Source: Nostoc desertorum CM1-VF14
GTDB taxonomy: Bacteria; Cyanobacteriota; Cyanobacteriia; Cyanobacteriales; Nostocaceae
Length of the DNA stretch: 64,000 nt
NCBI GenBank assembly: GCA_019359245.1
Contig: JAHHHR010000029.1
Coordinates: forward strand, 1 to 64,000
Direction of reading: 5' to 3'
The notes beneath the pieces are model-generated. The model had not been told where the DNA came from. It saw only the letters and a program-made list of their open reading frames with translations, and did not search any database. Position numbers and translations under genes: made by a program. This document shows, piece by piece, positions 26,609 to 35,174 of the stretch. Each line of letters starts with the position of its first letter. Position 1 is the stretch's first letter.

Positions 26609-29600
26609 TTAGCGCCGGAACCGTAGATGCTCCTCGTTGTCATCTGGCGATGGCGAGTTGATTCCCAATCTTTTCATAATCGATGGTTTGTCATCTCTAA
26701 TTAGTTGCCTAACGATGTTCATTTTCTGTTCAAAGGTCAAAGCTTTGGCATCATCGGTAACGCTAGTTAATAAACCGTTGACTTTTTCCCCTGTTACCTT
26801 TTCACCTTTAATATATTTTCCTACTTCCATAACTACTTCTGCCAATTTTTCTCGCTCCAAACTTTGAATTATTTGTTTGAGATGCAATTTTAAGTGGCCT
26901 AGTAATGTTTCATCAGCTAAACCCGATTCGATTACAGATTGTTCAACATGATCGGAGCTTAATGAGATGACCCGATTCTCTGTAATGGATTGTAAATCAT
27001 TAGCAAGTACTGCATCTAGGTCATTAAATGTAGCTTTAGCTGTAATAAGTTGTTCTTTATATTGAGAAAGTTGTTGTGTTACCTCTAATACAGTTTCAGC
27101 TAAAGCCGATTCTATGGCAGATTGTTCAACATAATCAGAGATTGATGAAATGACCCGATTTTCTGTAATGGATTGTAAGTCATTAGCAAGTACTGCATCT
27201 AGATCATTAAATGTAGCTTTAGCTGTAATAAGTTGTTCTTTATATTGAGAAAGTTGTTGTGTTACTTCTAATATAGTTTCAGCTAAAGCCGATTCTATGG
27301 CAGATTGTTCAACATAATCAGAGATTGATGAAATGACCCGATTTTCTGTAATGGATTGTAAATCATTAGCAAGTACTACATCTAGGTCATTGAATGTAGC
27401 TTTAGCTGTAATAAGTTGTTCTTTGTATTGAGAAAGTTGTTGTGTTACCTCTAATACAGTTTCAGCTAAAGCCGATTCTATGGCAGATTGTTCAACATAA
27501 TCAGAGATTGATGAAATGACCCGATTCTCTATAATGGATTGCAAGTCATTAGCAAGAACTGCATCTAGGTCATTGAATGTGGTTTTAGCTGTAACAAGTT
27601 GTTCTTTATATTGAGAAAGTTGTTGTGTTACTTCTAATATAGTTTCAGCTAAAGCCGATTCTATGGCAGATTGTTCAACATAATCAGAGATTGATGAAAT
27701 GACCCGATTTTCTGTAATGGATTGTAAATCATTAGCAAGTACTACATCTAGGTCATTGAATGTAGCTTTAGCTGTAATAAGTTGTTCTTTGTATTGAGAA
27801 AGTTGTTGTGTTACCTCTAATACAGTTTCAGCTAAAGCCGATTCTATGGCAGATTGTTCAACATAATCAGAGATTGATGAAATGACCCGATTCTCTATAA
27901 TGGATTGCAAGTCATTAGCAAGAACTGCATCTAGGTCATTGAATGTGGTTTTAGCTGTAACAAGTTGTTCTTTGTATTGAGAAAGTTGTTGTGTTACCTC
28001 TAATACAGTTTCAGCTAAAGCCGATTCAATAACAGATTGCTCAACATAGTTAGAGATTACATTTAGGAGTTGTCCGGTGGCTGGTTGTGAAGAATAGACA
28101 TAATTTGCTTTTCTATCAAAAATTGCTGAATCTTGTCCGTTAGCTTCTGTTGACAAGTTCGTTGTTCGTTCACCTCGAAGCCCATCAATTGTAGGGCTTT
28201 CGTTAGTTCTTGCAATATCGTCTCTAAGTTGCTCGACTTCTTCGAGGTCAACATATCGTTTAATGAGTCCAAGAAATTCGAGTGACTGGCTTTCAATTCG
28301 GCTAGTCCCTCGGCTTGGCTCGTTGACAACTGCCCGATTTTCTCGTTCATCTGCTGGTTGTTGATTAATAATAGTTCGATTTTCTGGCTCAACTCCTCTA
28401 TCTTCTCGGTTAGTAATTGTATCTGGGTTGGGTTGTTGTTGGTTGTCATGGGTTTGTCCTATTGGTTGATTTGGTGAGGTTTGTTGTAAAGAACTTTCTT
28501 TAAGCTGAAGTTTGGGTGGTTCTATTGCAGCAACTTTTGAGTGTTGATTGTGCTGTTGCCAGTCCCTTAACTTCATTGCTTCATGGCTCAATTTTTCGTA
28601 AGCAAGTGGCCCACTTGCGACTATGAAATCATCAACACCTTTAGAGGGGCCTGGCAAGCTGACTACCTTGACCCTAGCTCCAGCTTTTTGTAATAATCTT
28701 CCAGTTACGGAAATATCTCGCTCAATATTGAGCTTCGTTTCGGGCTTGGTTTCATAGTCGAAGCAGAATTTGATTTCTCGAGAAGGTGTGGCGAAAACTG
28801 CTAACTCTTCATGAAGATAGGACTTACCGATTTTTTTGCCAAACTCGTCTTTTGGAGAGCGGTATCCTGCTGAAATCCCAGGTAGCCCAATGGTAATGTG
28901 ACCCTGACTCAACAGGCTGGCCGCTTTTTTGGCTCCCTCTGCTAGAGCACACGGTAAATTATATTTCCATACACAATACCAAAATCCCGATTTCCGCTCC
29001 TGCTGAGTGGGGTTAACTTTATGTTTTGAGTAGATGCGTTCGGCAATATCTTCAGGGACATTGAGCAAGAATATACTTAATTCAACCTTTGGGGGATGCT
29101 CATATTTAATGAATTTTCCTTCAATTACCTGGTTCTCCTCATTTTTTTTGGGTCTAGGTGTGTTCGGCTTGTAACATCCCCATCTTTTAATTGCAGGTTT
29201 ATCACCTGGTGTTAAATCAGCAAATGAACGCGCATCAACTCCAGCATCACACCACCAACCACCAGCATCAAGGTGAGAATAGGCTTTGATTAACCCTTCA
29301 CTAAGTCGCCCCGTATTTGTACGATTAAGTTTTTCGCTAACCATTAGCCTTTCCCAAGCCTCATGCTCGCCACCTGCATAGTTGAACTGAAGGCTTTCAA
29401 AGTTTAGCGCTGCAATTTCTGGGTGAATGGCGCTATTTTCAAACTCTTGCCAGTGTTTTGGTTCAATAAAATTAGGTACTTCTTCTTGTTTTTGAGGTAT
29501 CCAGAATGCTTCTGTTGGGACAGCAGTCTTTAATACTGGTTTTTCAAAAGCAAGAGACTTTCTATCATCTCTACGTTTCTCTTTGAGAGTGGGTTTGGCT

Positions 29601-32323
29601 ACAGTTTCTAAACTCGTTGTAACTAATGGGGCTGCCTGGCTAACTGGCAAGGAGACCTGTTCTGTGACTAGCGGTTGAGCTTTCAGTACAGGCTCTGCTA
29701 TTGCAACTTCAAGTTTTACTACCGGCTCATTAGCTCTTGGACTGACCGAGGCAGTTTTCGCCTGAATTCGTTCCACTTTTAAAGAATTCATCAGCAATTC
29801 TAAGGCGTTATCTTTGGCTTTAGACTCTTGCGCCAGTTCCAGCAATTCTGATTTGTCTTTAGTATAAAGTTTGACGTTATGCCTAGCTCGGCTAATTGCC
29901 ACATAAAAACTTTCTTGTCCAATGGTGTAATCTGCCGCAATCAACGCTAAGTCAGTAGTTTTCCCTTGGCTGCTATAGATTGTGCTGACAAGCGCGTAGT
30001 CTAAGTTTTGCGCCTGTTTAAGGTTAATAGTCTCAGTAGTTTTGGTGTCTTTGTACTCAATTTGGGCAGAGTCTCCCTCAATCGCAGTGACTATAAACTC
30101 TTGTCCATTTCGCCTTTGTAACTGTCGGTCATTTTTCTTCCATTGCAAGCGATCGCCAACAGCAATCTCAATTTCATCACGCTGGTAAACAGCTTTGTCA
30201 AAATTGGTATCTACTTCTAAACGTGTCCCAGCAGAGGTTTTTAATATTAGCCGATCAAGATCCTTACTGACTACTTCATAGACCTTGCCTTTCTCTAAAC
30301 CCCGGCGCTTGTAATTGCGTGTCGGCATCACCACATCACCCAGTTCAAAGTTATGGGTGTAGCGCATCTGGACAAGGGTCAGATTTTTCGCTTGTAACTG
30401 GCTGATGTTTGCAGTTTTCCCTAGACTTCCCTCAACTTTCAGCTTGCCTCGGATTGCTTGGGTAAGTGCCAATTTCTCTACATTTGTGCCAGCGAGTACT
30501 AGAGTTCGCTGCCGTTGGTCACTTGTCAGCGCCATGTAGTCACTAGCAATCATCTCCAATTTTGCTTCTGGCGAAACTTCGTAAATACTACCAATTGTCT
30601 CTAATTGCTTGAATCCCGCTTCTATTCTGCCATCTGCGATTAAGTCTACTGCTATTTTTAAATCTGGGTTTCGCTGTCGATTTGACTCATTGAGATGAGC
30701 AGTTTTAATCCCAGCTTGTTGCAGAGATTTAAACGGGTTTCCAGCTTCTACAGCTGATAATTGCTTGGTGTCCCCTACTAGTAATAGTCTTGCTCCCTCG
30801 ATCGTGGCTCTTTCTAAGAGGGCATGAGCATCTTTAGCACTCAGTAACCCTGCTTCATCTACAATCCAAATCTGGTTTACTTCTGCAACTTTAGGTGGTT
30901 CCCCCACTAATAAGCTAGCTACAGTCTCAGAATGTATGCCTAGTTCCTCACTTAGTACCTTTGCTGCCATTGATGAAGGGGCAAAACCTTTGACTGTATA
31001 ACCTTGTCCGAGTGCGATCGCGTTTAATTCTTTGAGGGCAAAAGTCTTACCCGCCCCGGCTACCCCTTGCCACGCAATGAATTGGTCTGTTGTCGTTGCA
31101 GCGAGACTAACTGCCTGCCGCTGCCCGGAGTTAAGCGAGGTTTTCTCTAACTGGCTTTCAATTACTTTCCTTGAGCAGATAGGGTTTACTTTACTTTGTC
31201 CTGACTGCATCAATTCAATGGTAGCCAGTTCTCGCTTTACTGCTGAAAGAGTTGTGTATTGCAACTGCACTCCAGGCAGAGCAATTAACTCCTGATGTTG
31301 CTTAATCAATGGCTCAATTGCAGTCACATCAGTAAAAAGCCTTTCAGAAAGGATGAATTTCTCCAAATCCTCCTGCTTGAAGGCTACATTCCTCTCACTA
31401 CAATGAGCGATCGCTTCTGCTAGGGCATTTTCTAGACTTTGCATCTCTTGAGAATCTTGTACAAAACTATTTGGCTCAACAGGAAGAGAGAAATTGATGC
31501 CCAGCGCCGCAGCTTCTTCATGCCACAGTGATTTTAGTTCCGATTCTGTTACCTTTTGCTTGCGCTGCCGAGTAGTATCCCAGACTTTTTCGCGTTCTGC
31601 CCATGTAGTTGATGCACCCGCCGCAATAATTTGCTGCCGCCGTTTTGAAAACGCCTCTAAGTCTTGTTCCTTAAACCCCTTGATCTCAAATTGTCCATGT
31701 TGACGTGGCTCGACCTCATACCCCAACTTGATTACTTCTGTTGCCAGAGAACTTTGGTATGCCATGCCCAGGAATTTCTTGTTGGCGAATATCTCACTAT
31801 TGACCAAACTCATCCACTTGCCGGAAGCCTCAGTTGTGTTCATGACTAAACAGTGGGTATGCAGATGTGGGTCTAAAGATCGGCTCTCAATGTGGTCGAA
31901 CTCTGCAACCACCAAGTTAGCTGTGTTTACCCTGTGACGAGAATCTCCTTGTGTCACTCTAGTTATGGCGTAACGTTGTTCCATCAACGTTAATACTTTT
32001 TTTAATGCCTGATGGTGCGCGGCAATTAATCTTTCATCTCCACCTACCAACGCCATTAGGCTCACACTTTTGGGGGCAGAGAATGTACAGTCTAACGCTG
32101 CTCTGCGTTCGTCGGTCTTTAGTACTTTGGCATTAAGTTGCTCACGACCATTGGGCGATCGCCCTTCAATTACATTTTTAAAAGCTTGCTGATTTTCAAC
32201 TGCTCCTGATAAACCAAGCTTCTCTGCACCTTGACCACTCCAGCGTGACTTTCCCTGATGGTAGTAGTTCTTGATGAAGTAGTTCACCGCCATCTCTGAA
32301 GAGACGTTCGCAGCTGTTAGCAT
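26609..32323 (-). CDS. MobF relaxase-helicase fused to a DUF3854 module and 61-residue repeats
   Basis: This 1904-residue protein nicks and unwinds plasmid DNA for conjugation. Residues 1-300 are a TrwC/TraI relaxase with Tyr15/20/21 and the metal site DPHLHTH (H153/H155/H157). A RecD-like helicase follows (Walker A GVAGAGKT near 418, Walker B WIVDEAG). Residues ~950-1260 are a DUF3854/TOPRIM-like module (ALAEGAKKAASLLS, LPGPSKGVDDF) like that of the plasmid replication protein. A Q/N-rich linker (~1280-1415), six 61-residue repeats (~1420-1790) and a helical tail end it. GAGGTGA precedes the ATG. It is convergent with the transfer cluster. Confidence 0.93.
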   Translation of the reverse strand: MLTAANVSSEMAVNYFIKNYYHQGKSRWSGQGAEKLGLSGAVENQQAFKNVIEGRSPNGREQLNAKVLKTDERRAALDCTFSAPKSVSLMALVGGDERLIAAHHQALKKVLTLMEQRYAITRVTQGDSRHRVNTANLVVAEFDHIESRSLDPHLHTHCLVMNTTEASGKWMSLVNSEIFANKKFLGMAYQSSLATEVIKLGYEVEPRQHGQFEIKGFKEQDLEAFSKRRQQIIAAGASTTWAEREKVWDTTRQRKQKVTESELKSLWHEEAAALGINFSLPVEPNSFVQDSQEMQSLENALAEAIAHCSERNVAFKQEDLEKFILSERLFTDVTAIEPLIKQHQELIALPGVQLQYTTLSAVKRELATIELMQSGQSKVNPICSRKVIESQLEKTSLNSGQRQAVSLAATTTDQFIAWQGVAGAGKTFALKELNAIALGQGYTVKGFAPSSMAAKVLSEELGIHSETVASLLVGEPPKVAEVNQIWIVDEAGLLSAKDAHALLERATIEGARLLLVGDTKQLSAVEAGNPFKSLQQAGIKTAHLNESNRQRNPDLKIAVDLIADGRIEAGFKQLETIGSIYEVSPEAKLEMIASDYMALTSDQRQRTLVLAGTNVEKLALTQAIRGKLKVEGSLGKTANISQLQAKNLTLVQMRYTHNFELGDVVMPTRNYKRRGLEKGKVYEVVSKDLDRLILKTSAGTRLEVDTNFDKAVYQRDEIEIAVGDRLQWKKNDRQLQRRNGQEFIVTAIEGDSAQIEYKDTKTTETINLKQAQNLDYALVSTIYSSQGKTTDLALIAADYTIGQESFYVAISRARHNVKLYTKDKSELLELAQESKAKDNALELLMNSLKVERIQAKTASVSPRANEPVVKLEVAIAEPVLKAQPLVTEQVSLPVSQAAPLVTTSLETVAKPTLKEKRRDDRKSLAFEKPVLKTAVPTEAFWIPQKQEEVPNFIEPKHWQEFENSAIHPEIAALNFESLQFNYAGGEHEAWERLMVSEKLNRTNTGRLSEGLIKAYSHLDAGGWWCDAGVDARSFADLTPGDKPAIKRWGCYKPNTPRPKKNEENQVIEGKFIKYEHPPKVELSIFLLNVPEDIAERIYSKHKVNPTQQERKSGFWYCVWKYNLPCALAEGAKKAASLLSQGHITIGLPGISAGYRSPKDEFGKKIGKSYLHEELAVFATPSREIKFCFDYETKPETKLNIERDISVTGRLLQKAGARVKVVSLPGPSKGVDDFIVASGPLAYEKLSHEAMKLRDWQQHNQHSKVAAIEPPKLQLKESSLQQTSPNQPIGQTHDNQQQPNPDTITNREDRGVEPENRTIINQQPADERENRAVVNEPSRGTSRIESQSLEFLGLIKRYVDLEEVEQLRDDIARTNESPTIDGLRGERTTNLSTEANGQDSAIFDRKANYVYSSQPATGQLLNVISNYVEQSVIESALAETVLEVTQQLSQYKEQLVTAKTTFNDLDAVLANDLQSIIENRVISSISDYVEQSAIESALAETVLEVTQQLSQYKEQLITAKATFNDLDVVLANDLQSITENRVISSISDYVEQSAIESALAETILEVTQQLSQYKEQLVTAKTTFNDLDAVLANDLQSIIENRVISSISDYVEQSAIESALAETVLEVTQQLSQYKEQLITAKATFNDLDVVLANDLQSITENRVISSISDYVEQSAIESALAETILEVTQQLSQYKEQLITAKATFNDLDAVLANDLQSITENRVISSISDYVEQSAIESALAETVLEVTQQLSQYKEQLITAKATFNDLDAVLANDLQSITENRVISLSSDHVEQSVIESGLADETLLGHLKLHLKQIIQSLEREKLAEVVMEVGKYIKGEKVTGEKVNGLLTSVTDDAKALTFEQKMNIVRQLIRDDKPSIMKRLGINSPSPDDNEEHLRFRR
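26946..28063 (-). repeat. Six near-identical 183-bp tandem repeats inside the relaxase gene
   Basis: The marker ACATAATC and its variants recur at 26946, 27129, 27312, 27495, 27678, 27861 and 28044, exactly 183 bases apart. Each unit encodes 61 residues containing DYVEQSAIESALAET and LEVTQQLSQYKEQL, probably a long helical rod. Two versions differ at a few residues (VTAKTTFNDLDAV against ITAKATFNDLDVV) and alternate A-B-A-B over the first four units, so a 366-bp pair was duplicated. Such repeats can change copy number by recombination. Confidence 0.95.
28063..28449 (-). CDS. Overlapping coiled-coil ORF inside the relaxase gene (128 aa)
   Basis: This ORF is on the same strand as the relaxase but in another frame, within its low-complexity linker. 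It starts MTTNNNPTQIQLLTEKIEEL and has regular heptads (IEELSQKIELLLINN, MNEKIGQLSTS, ILQELTKALQLMGFEV), so it looks more like a natural protein than the relaxase frame here. AGGA sits seven bases before the ATG. It ends exactly where the 183-bp repeats begin. It may be an overprinted gene, or an older gene captured into the relaxase in a second frame. Confidence 0.5.
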   Translation of the reverse strand: MTTNNNPTQIQLLTEKIEELSQKIELLLINNQQMNEKIGQLSTSQAEGLAELKASHSNFLDSLNDMLTSKKSSNLETILQELTKALQLMGFEVNEQRTCQQKLTDKIQQFLIEKQIMSILHNQPPDNS

Positions 32324-32589
32324 CGCTCACCTCTGCCATCAGCAAAACATAACTTAACTCGACGACTGTTGAACAACTCCCAAAAAATATTGAAGTCATT
32401 GTTTAACGCCGACATCAAACTTGTTTTGGTTTGATGCCGAGTTAAAAAATTTTGATGAGACTTTGACTGCAACAAATTTTTTATTCACCAACTCTCATGC
32501 ACTTAAATATAGCAAATTATCGTTTAAAACTTTCTGCCAAATATGGCGTACTGTGCGTAAGTTTTTGCTATTATTGCTTTGCCGAAAGA

Positions 32590-32599
32590 ATAATATCAT
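32590..32599 (+). promoter_or_regulatory. ATAATATCAT motif in the relaxase/actin-like divergent promoter gap
   Basis: One of four copies of this ten-base motif; see 10725-10736. It lies in the 560-base gap 32324-32883, which probably holds promoters for both the relaxase and the actin-like gene. Confidence 0.35.
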
Positions 32600-32640
32600 T
32601 GTAATAGTATATATCTCGGAAACGGTTGTATTTAGAGGGA

Positions 32641-32775
32641 TTGCGCCAGAGTTGCGCCAGAGTTGTGCCATTTTTTTGAGAAAAAAGGACTTGATTATCA
32701 ATAAAATTAAATTGTTGATAAATACTATTTAAGATTTCAGATTTATGCTAGACTTGTGCCAGAGTTGTGGCGGAT
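32641..32775. promoter_or_regulatory. 11-bp iterons, candidate centromere (parC-like)
   Basis: TTGCGCCAGAG occurs at 32641-32651 and 32652-32662, followed by TTGTGCCATTT (32663-32673). A second cluster has TTGTGCCAGAG (32754-32764) and TTGTGGCGGAT (32765-32775). The period is exactly 11 bases, about one helix turn, in two groups with A+T-rich DNA between. ParM-type systems use 11-bp repeats around the promoter as the centromere, and an actin-like gene starts at 32884. Confidence 0.6.
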
Positions 32776-32883
32776 TTATATGAGTTTGAGCCTGTTTTTA
32801 TCAAATTCCATAAATTTGCCATAATTGCGCTATTAACGACTTATGATTTGATGAAATGGTTGAGTAATGTTTGTTGAAAGTAG

Positions 32884-33987
32884 ATGGCAGATTTAATAAT
32901 CTCATTCGATCCGGGAGCATCGTTGAGTAGAGTTTTTTTTACTCTAGATTCAAGTAAGCCGGAGTTGCTTTTGATGGAACCCTACACAGCATTAATCCCG
33001 AAACAAAGCCTTTTAAGTTATGAGGAGGATGCGATTGGTGTATCTTCTCCAGAGAATTCAGCTTGGATTGAATACAATCAGCAATGCTGGGGTGTAGGAT
33101 TAATTTGTCAGAGGTTTTTTGCAGATTTGAAGTTAGAGCAGCCAAAATTTGAGCTAGCGATTTATAAAACCTTGGCTGTTGTGGGTGCGATCGCCCAAAA
33201 GAAGTCGTTAGCCAACGGTGCAAGTATTCGTCTGGGCATCTTGTTTCCTTACGGAGAATACTCGGATCGTAAATTATTTGAGATATCGATTACAGGCGCT
33301 CTGCTCAACTTTAAATGGAGAGGTGAAAAACGCTCTTTCAAGCTAGTGGAGTTTGTTTGCCGCCCTGAAGGATTTGGATTACTCTCACGAGGACGTACAA
33401 CTACTCATAACTTGCGTTCACGCAAAATAGCGGTGGTGATGATTGGCTATCGCAATGCCTCTATTTTGATTATGGATAAGGGTGCGATGACAAGTGGAGT
33501 TACAGAAGATTTAGGGTTTCAGAAGTTAGTATCATCAGTACAGCGTCGGGTAGCTGGACAGAAATCTCTGACTCTTGCGGCTGCGATTAGCGCTGCTGGT
33601 TCCAAAATAAATCTCAAAGCCTTATTACCTTTAGTTCGAGTCGAAGACGCTTTGCTACAAGAATTAGAAATTCAATCAATCAAATCAGCAATCAGTATTG
33701 CTCGTGAAGAATATTGGGCAGTGCTTTCAAGTTATTTGCATCGTTATATTCCATCAGATATTGATGAGATTATCTTTGCTGGTGGAACTGCCCACTATTT
33801 CAAGAGTGAATTAAATCGATTATTTCCACGTCCTGAAAAAATTTCCTGTGACGCCTTGGAATATTTAGTACAGCAAGAATTTTTATCTGACAGACCTAAA
33901 TCAGATTTATCCTTTCGCTTAACTGATAACTACGGTTTTTTCTCCTATCTTTGTAAAACTTATCAACAGGTCGTAAATCATGCCTGA
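32884..33987 (+). CDS. Actin-like ATPase (ParM/StbA superfamily)
   Basis: This 367-residue protein has an actin-fold pattern: phosphate-1 loop ISFDPGAS (D9), a phosphate-2-like segment AVVMIGYRNASILIMDKG (~181-198) and an adenosine-type EIIFAGGTAHYF (~297-308). In typical ParM/Alp proteins phosphate-2 reads V-D-I-G; here the aspartate position is Met, so hydrolysis may be altered. It likely forms filaments that segregate or position the plasmid. It overlaps the next gene by 8 bases, and the 11-bp iterons lie upstream. Confidence 0.75.
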   Translation: MADLIISFDPGASLSRVFFTLDSSKPELLLMEPYTALIPKQSLLSYEEDAIGVSSPENSAWIEYNQQCWGVGLICQRFFADLKLEQPKFELAIYKTLAVVGAIAQKKSLANGASIRLGILFPYGEYSDRKLFEISITGALLNFKWRGEKRSFKLVEFVCRPEGFGLLSRGRTTTHNLRSRKIAVVMIGYRNASILIMDKGAMTSGVTEDLGFQKLVSSVQRRVAGQKSLTLAAAISAAGSKINLKALLPLVRVEDALLQELEIQSIKSAISIAREEYWAVLSSYLHRYIPSDIDEIIFAGGTAHYFKSELNRLFPRPEKISCDALEYLVQQEFLSDRPKSDLSFRLTDNYGFFSYLCKTYQQVVNHA

Positions 33988-34360
33988 ACAAGTTGATTTT
34001 CGTTTTCAGTTCAGTACTTCATCTCCTTATCTTCCCCTCTTAAAATATCTGAGTCCCAAAAATAAAACTCTTGAATTTCCGAGACAAAACATGATTATCT
34101 GGGCAATCGCTGCCTTTTGGCATCCGATAGCTTGTCGGTGGTTAGGAGGGTTCTCAGAATCAGATTTAAAATCAAAGGCAAGAATTTCAATTTACCAACT
34201 GCAACAACAAATTATTTATTTAGCTCAAACTTTTAACTTGGAGCAAGACCTGGAGAGCCATCTAATCGTTGCAAACCCTACCGACAAGGTTGATACACAT
34301 TTGGGATCTTCACCTACTCACGAGGATGATGATTGTTTACTAGAAAATGCATTTAACTAG
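33980..34360 (+). CDS. Small partner of the actin-like ATPase (ParR-like by position)
   Basis: This 126-residue protein starts within the end of the actin-like gene. Its N-terminal half has helical segments (NMIIWAIAAFWHPIACRWLG) and its C-terminus is acidic with hydrophobic residues (EDDDCLLENAFN), a layout like the ParM-binding tail of ParR adaptors. I cannot see an RHH motif clearly. Adaptor function is inferred from context and tail. Confidence 0.6.
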   Translation: MPEQVDFRFQFSTSSPYLPLLKYLSPKNKTLEFPRQNMIIWAIAAFWHPIACRWLGGFSESDLKSKARISIYQLQQQIIYLAQTFNLEQDLESHLIVANPTDKVDTHLGSSPTHEDDDCLLENAFN

Positions 34361-34370
34361 GAATAAATTT

Positions 34371-35174
34371 ATGCCTTATACCAAAGAACTGCTACAACAA
34401 ACATATTCACTCTCTGTAGAAGATGTTGATGCCACGTTGACAGCAAGTAATTTACCTATTGACCAAGCTGATTACAGTGATGAAGAAATTCAGTCCCGTT
34501 TTGATGTGATCCGAGCGTCAATTCAACAGGGTAAAACCTATAAGCAAGCGGCAGCACAGTTCCAACGACAAGAGAAAAAACGCGCTGCCTCCGTTGAATT
34601 TCCACCAATGGATATTCTGGAAATGTTAACTCACATCAAATCAGAGTATGGCATTGAATTAGAACTGACTGAAGCAATCGAGATTATGGCGGCTTGTGGG
34701 CTATCCCCAAATCAGAAAGAGTACCGTCAGTTAGAGTGCGAGCGCTTGATAGAGGCTTGTGATTTGATTAAGGAGCAGGGACAATCTCACCAACAAGTGG
34801 CAGCTCACTTTGGCATAGTTCAATTTCAAGACTATAGCCAACAAATTGCTGAGTTCTTTGGAGATTCTGCATCCTTATCAGAAGATGAATTAGTTGATTT
34901 AGTTGACAGCATTACACTACAACGCGCCCAAAATATACCAGGGCTAGTCAATCAAATGTATCTCAAGAATGTAGTGAAAGCTCTTGAAGAAAATAAACAA
35001 GATATCAAAAGTTTTTACTCTGGTTTAGAACAACGTATATTAGAGCGCATTGAGGGAAAGTCCCGATTGAAAACCCTTATGGGGAGACAGTGGCATCCGA
35101 TGCCCTTACCCCATTCTTCGCCCACGCCGATGCTATCGCCCAACGTATCCGAGAGTGGAACGAGTACCGATTAG
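34371..35174 (+). CDS. Hypothetical protein with two similar helical modules; possible frameshift donor
   Basis: ATG 34371 has AGGA eight bases upstream; the frame is open to an ATG at 34347 inside the previous gene. Two related modules are seen (SRFDVIRASIQQGKTYKQAA, then RLIEACDLIKEQGQSHQQVA), each like a small helix-turn-helix. After GKSRLKTLMG the frame becomes P/S-rich and looks unnatural. At 35054-35060 the frame reads G GGA AAG, a -1 slippery heptamer, and the -1 frame leads into the next ORF. The natural product may therefore be a ~399-residue fusion ending in a membrane segment. Confidence 0.65.
   Translation: MPYTKELLQQTYSLSVEDVDATLTASNLPIDQADYSDEEIQSRFDVIRASIQQGKTYKQAAAQFQRQEKKRAASVEFPPMDILEMLTHIKSEYGIELELTEAIEIMAACGLSPNQKEYRQLECERLIEACDLIKEQGQSHQQVAAHFGIVQFQDYSQQIAEFFGDSASLSEDELVDLVDSITLQRAQNIPGLVNQMYLKNVVKALEENKQDIKSFYSGLEQRILERIEGKSRLKTLMGRQWHPMPLPHSSPTPMLSPNVSESGTSTD
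35054..35060 (+). promoter_or_regulatory. Candidate -1 ribosomal frameshift heptamer (GGGAAAG)
   Basis: In the frame of the 34371 gene the codons are GAG GGA AAG, so the heptamer X XXY YYZ is in phase. Slipping back one base keeps Gly and Lys pairing (GGG, AAA). The -1 frame is open from 35054 through the 35090-35569 ORF and reads KVPIENPYGETVASDALTPF. A stem with arms GGCAT (35092-35096) and ATGCC (35100-35104), flanked by GGGG and CCCC, lies ~21-50 bases downstream, and GGGGAG at 35081-35086 could act as an internal Shine-Dalgarno stimulator. Confidence 0.45.

Noticed and set aside
26946..28063. CRISPR array
   Set aside because: The repeats are 183 bp, contiguous without spacers and lie inside an open reading frame.
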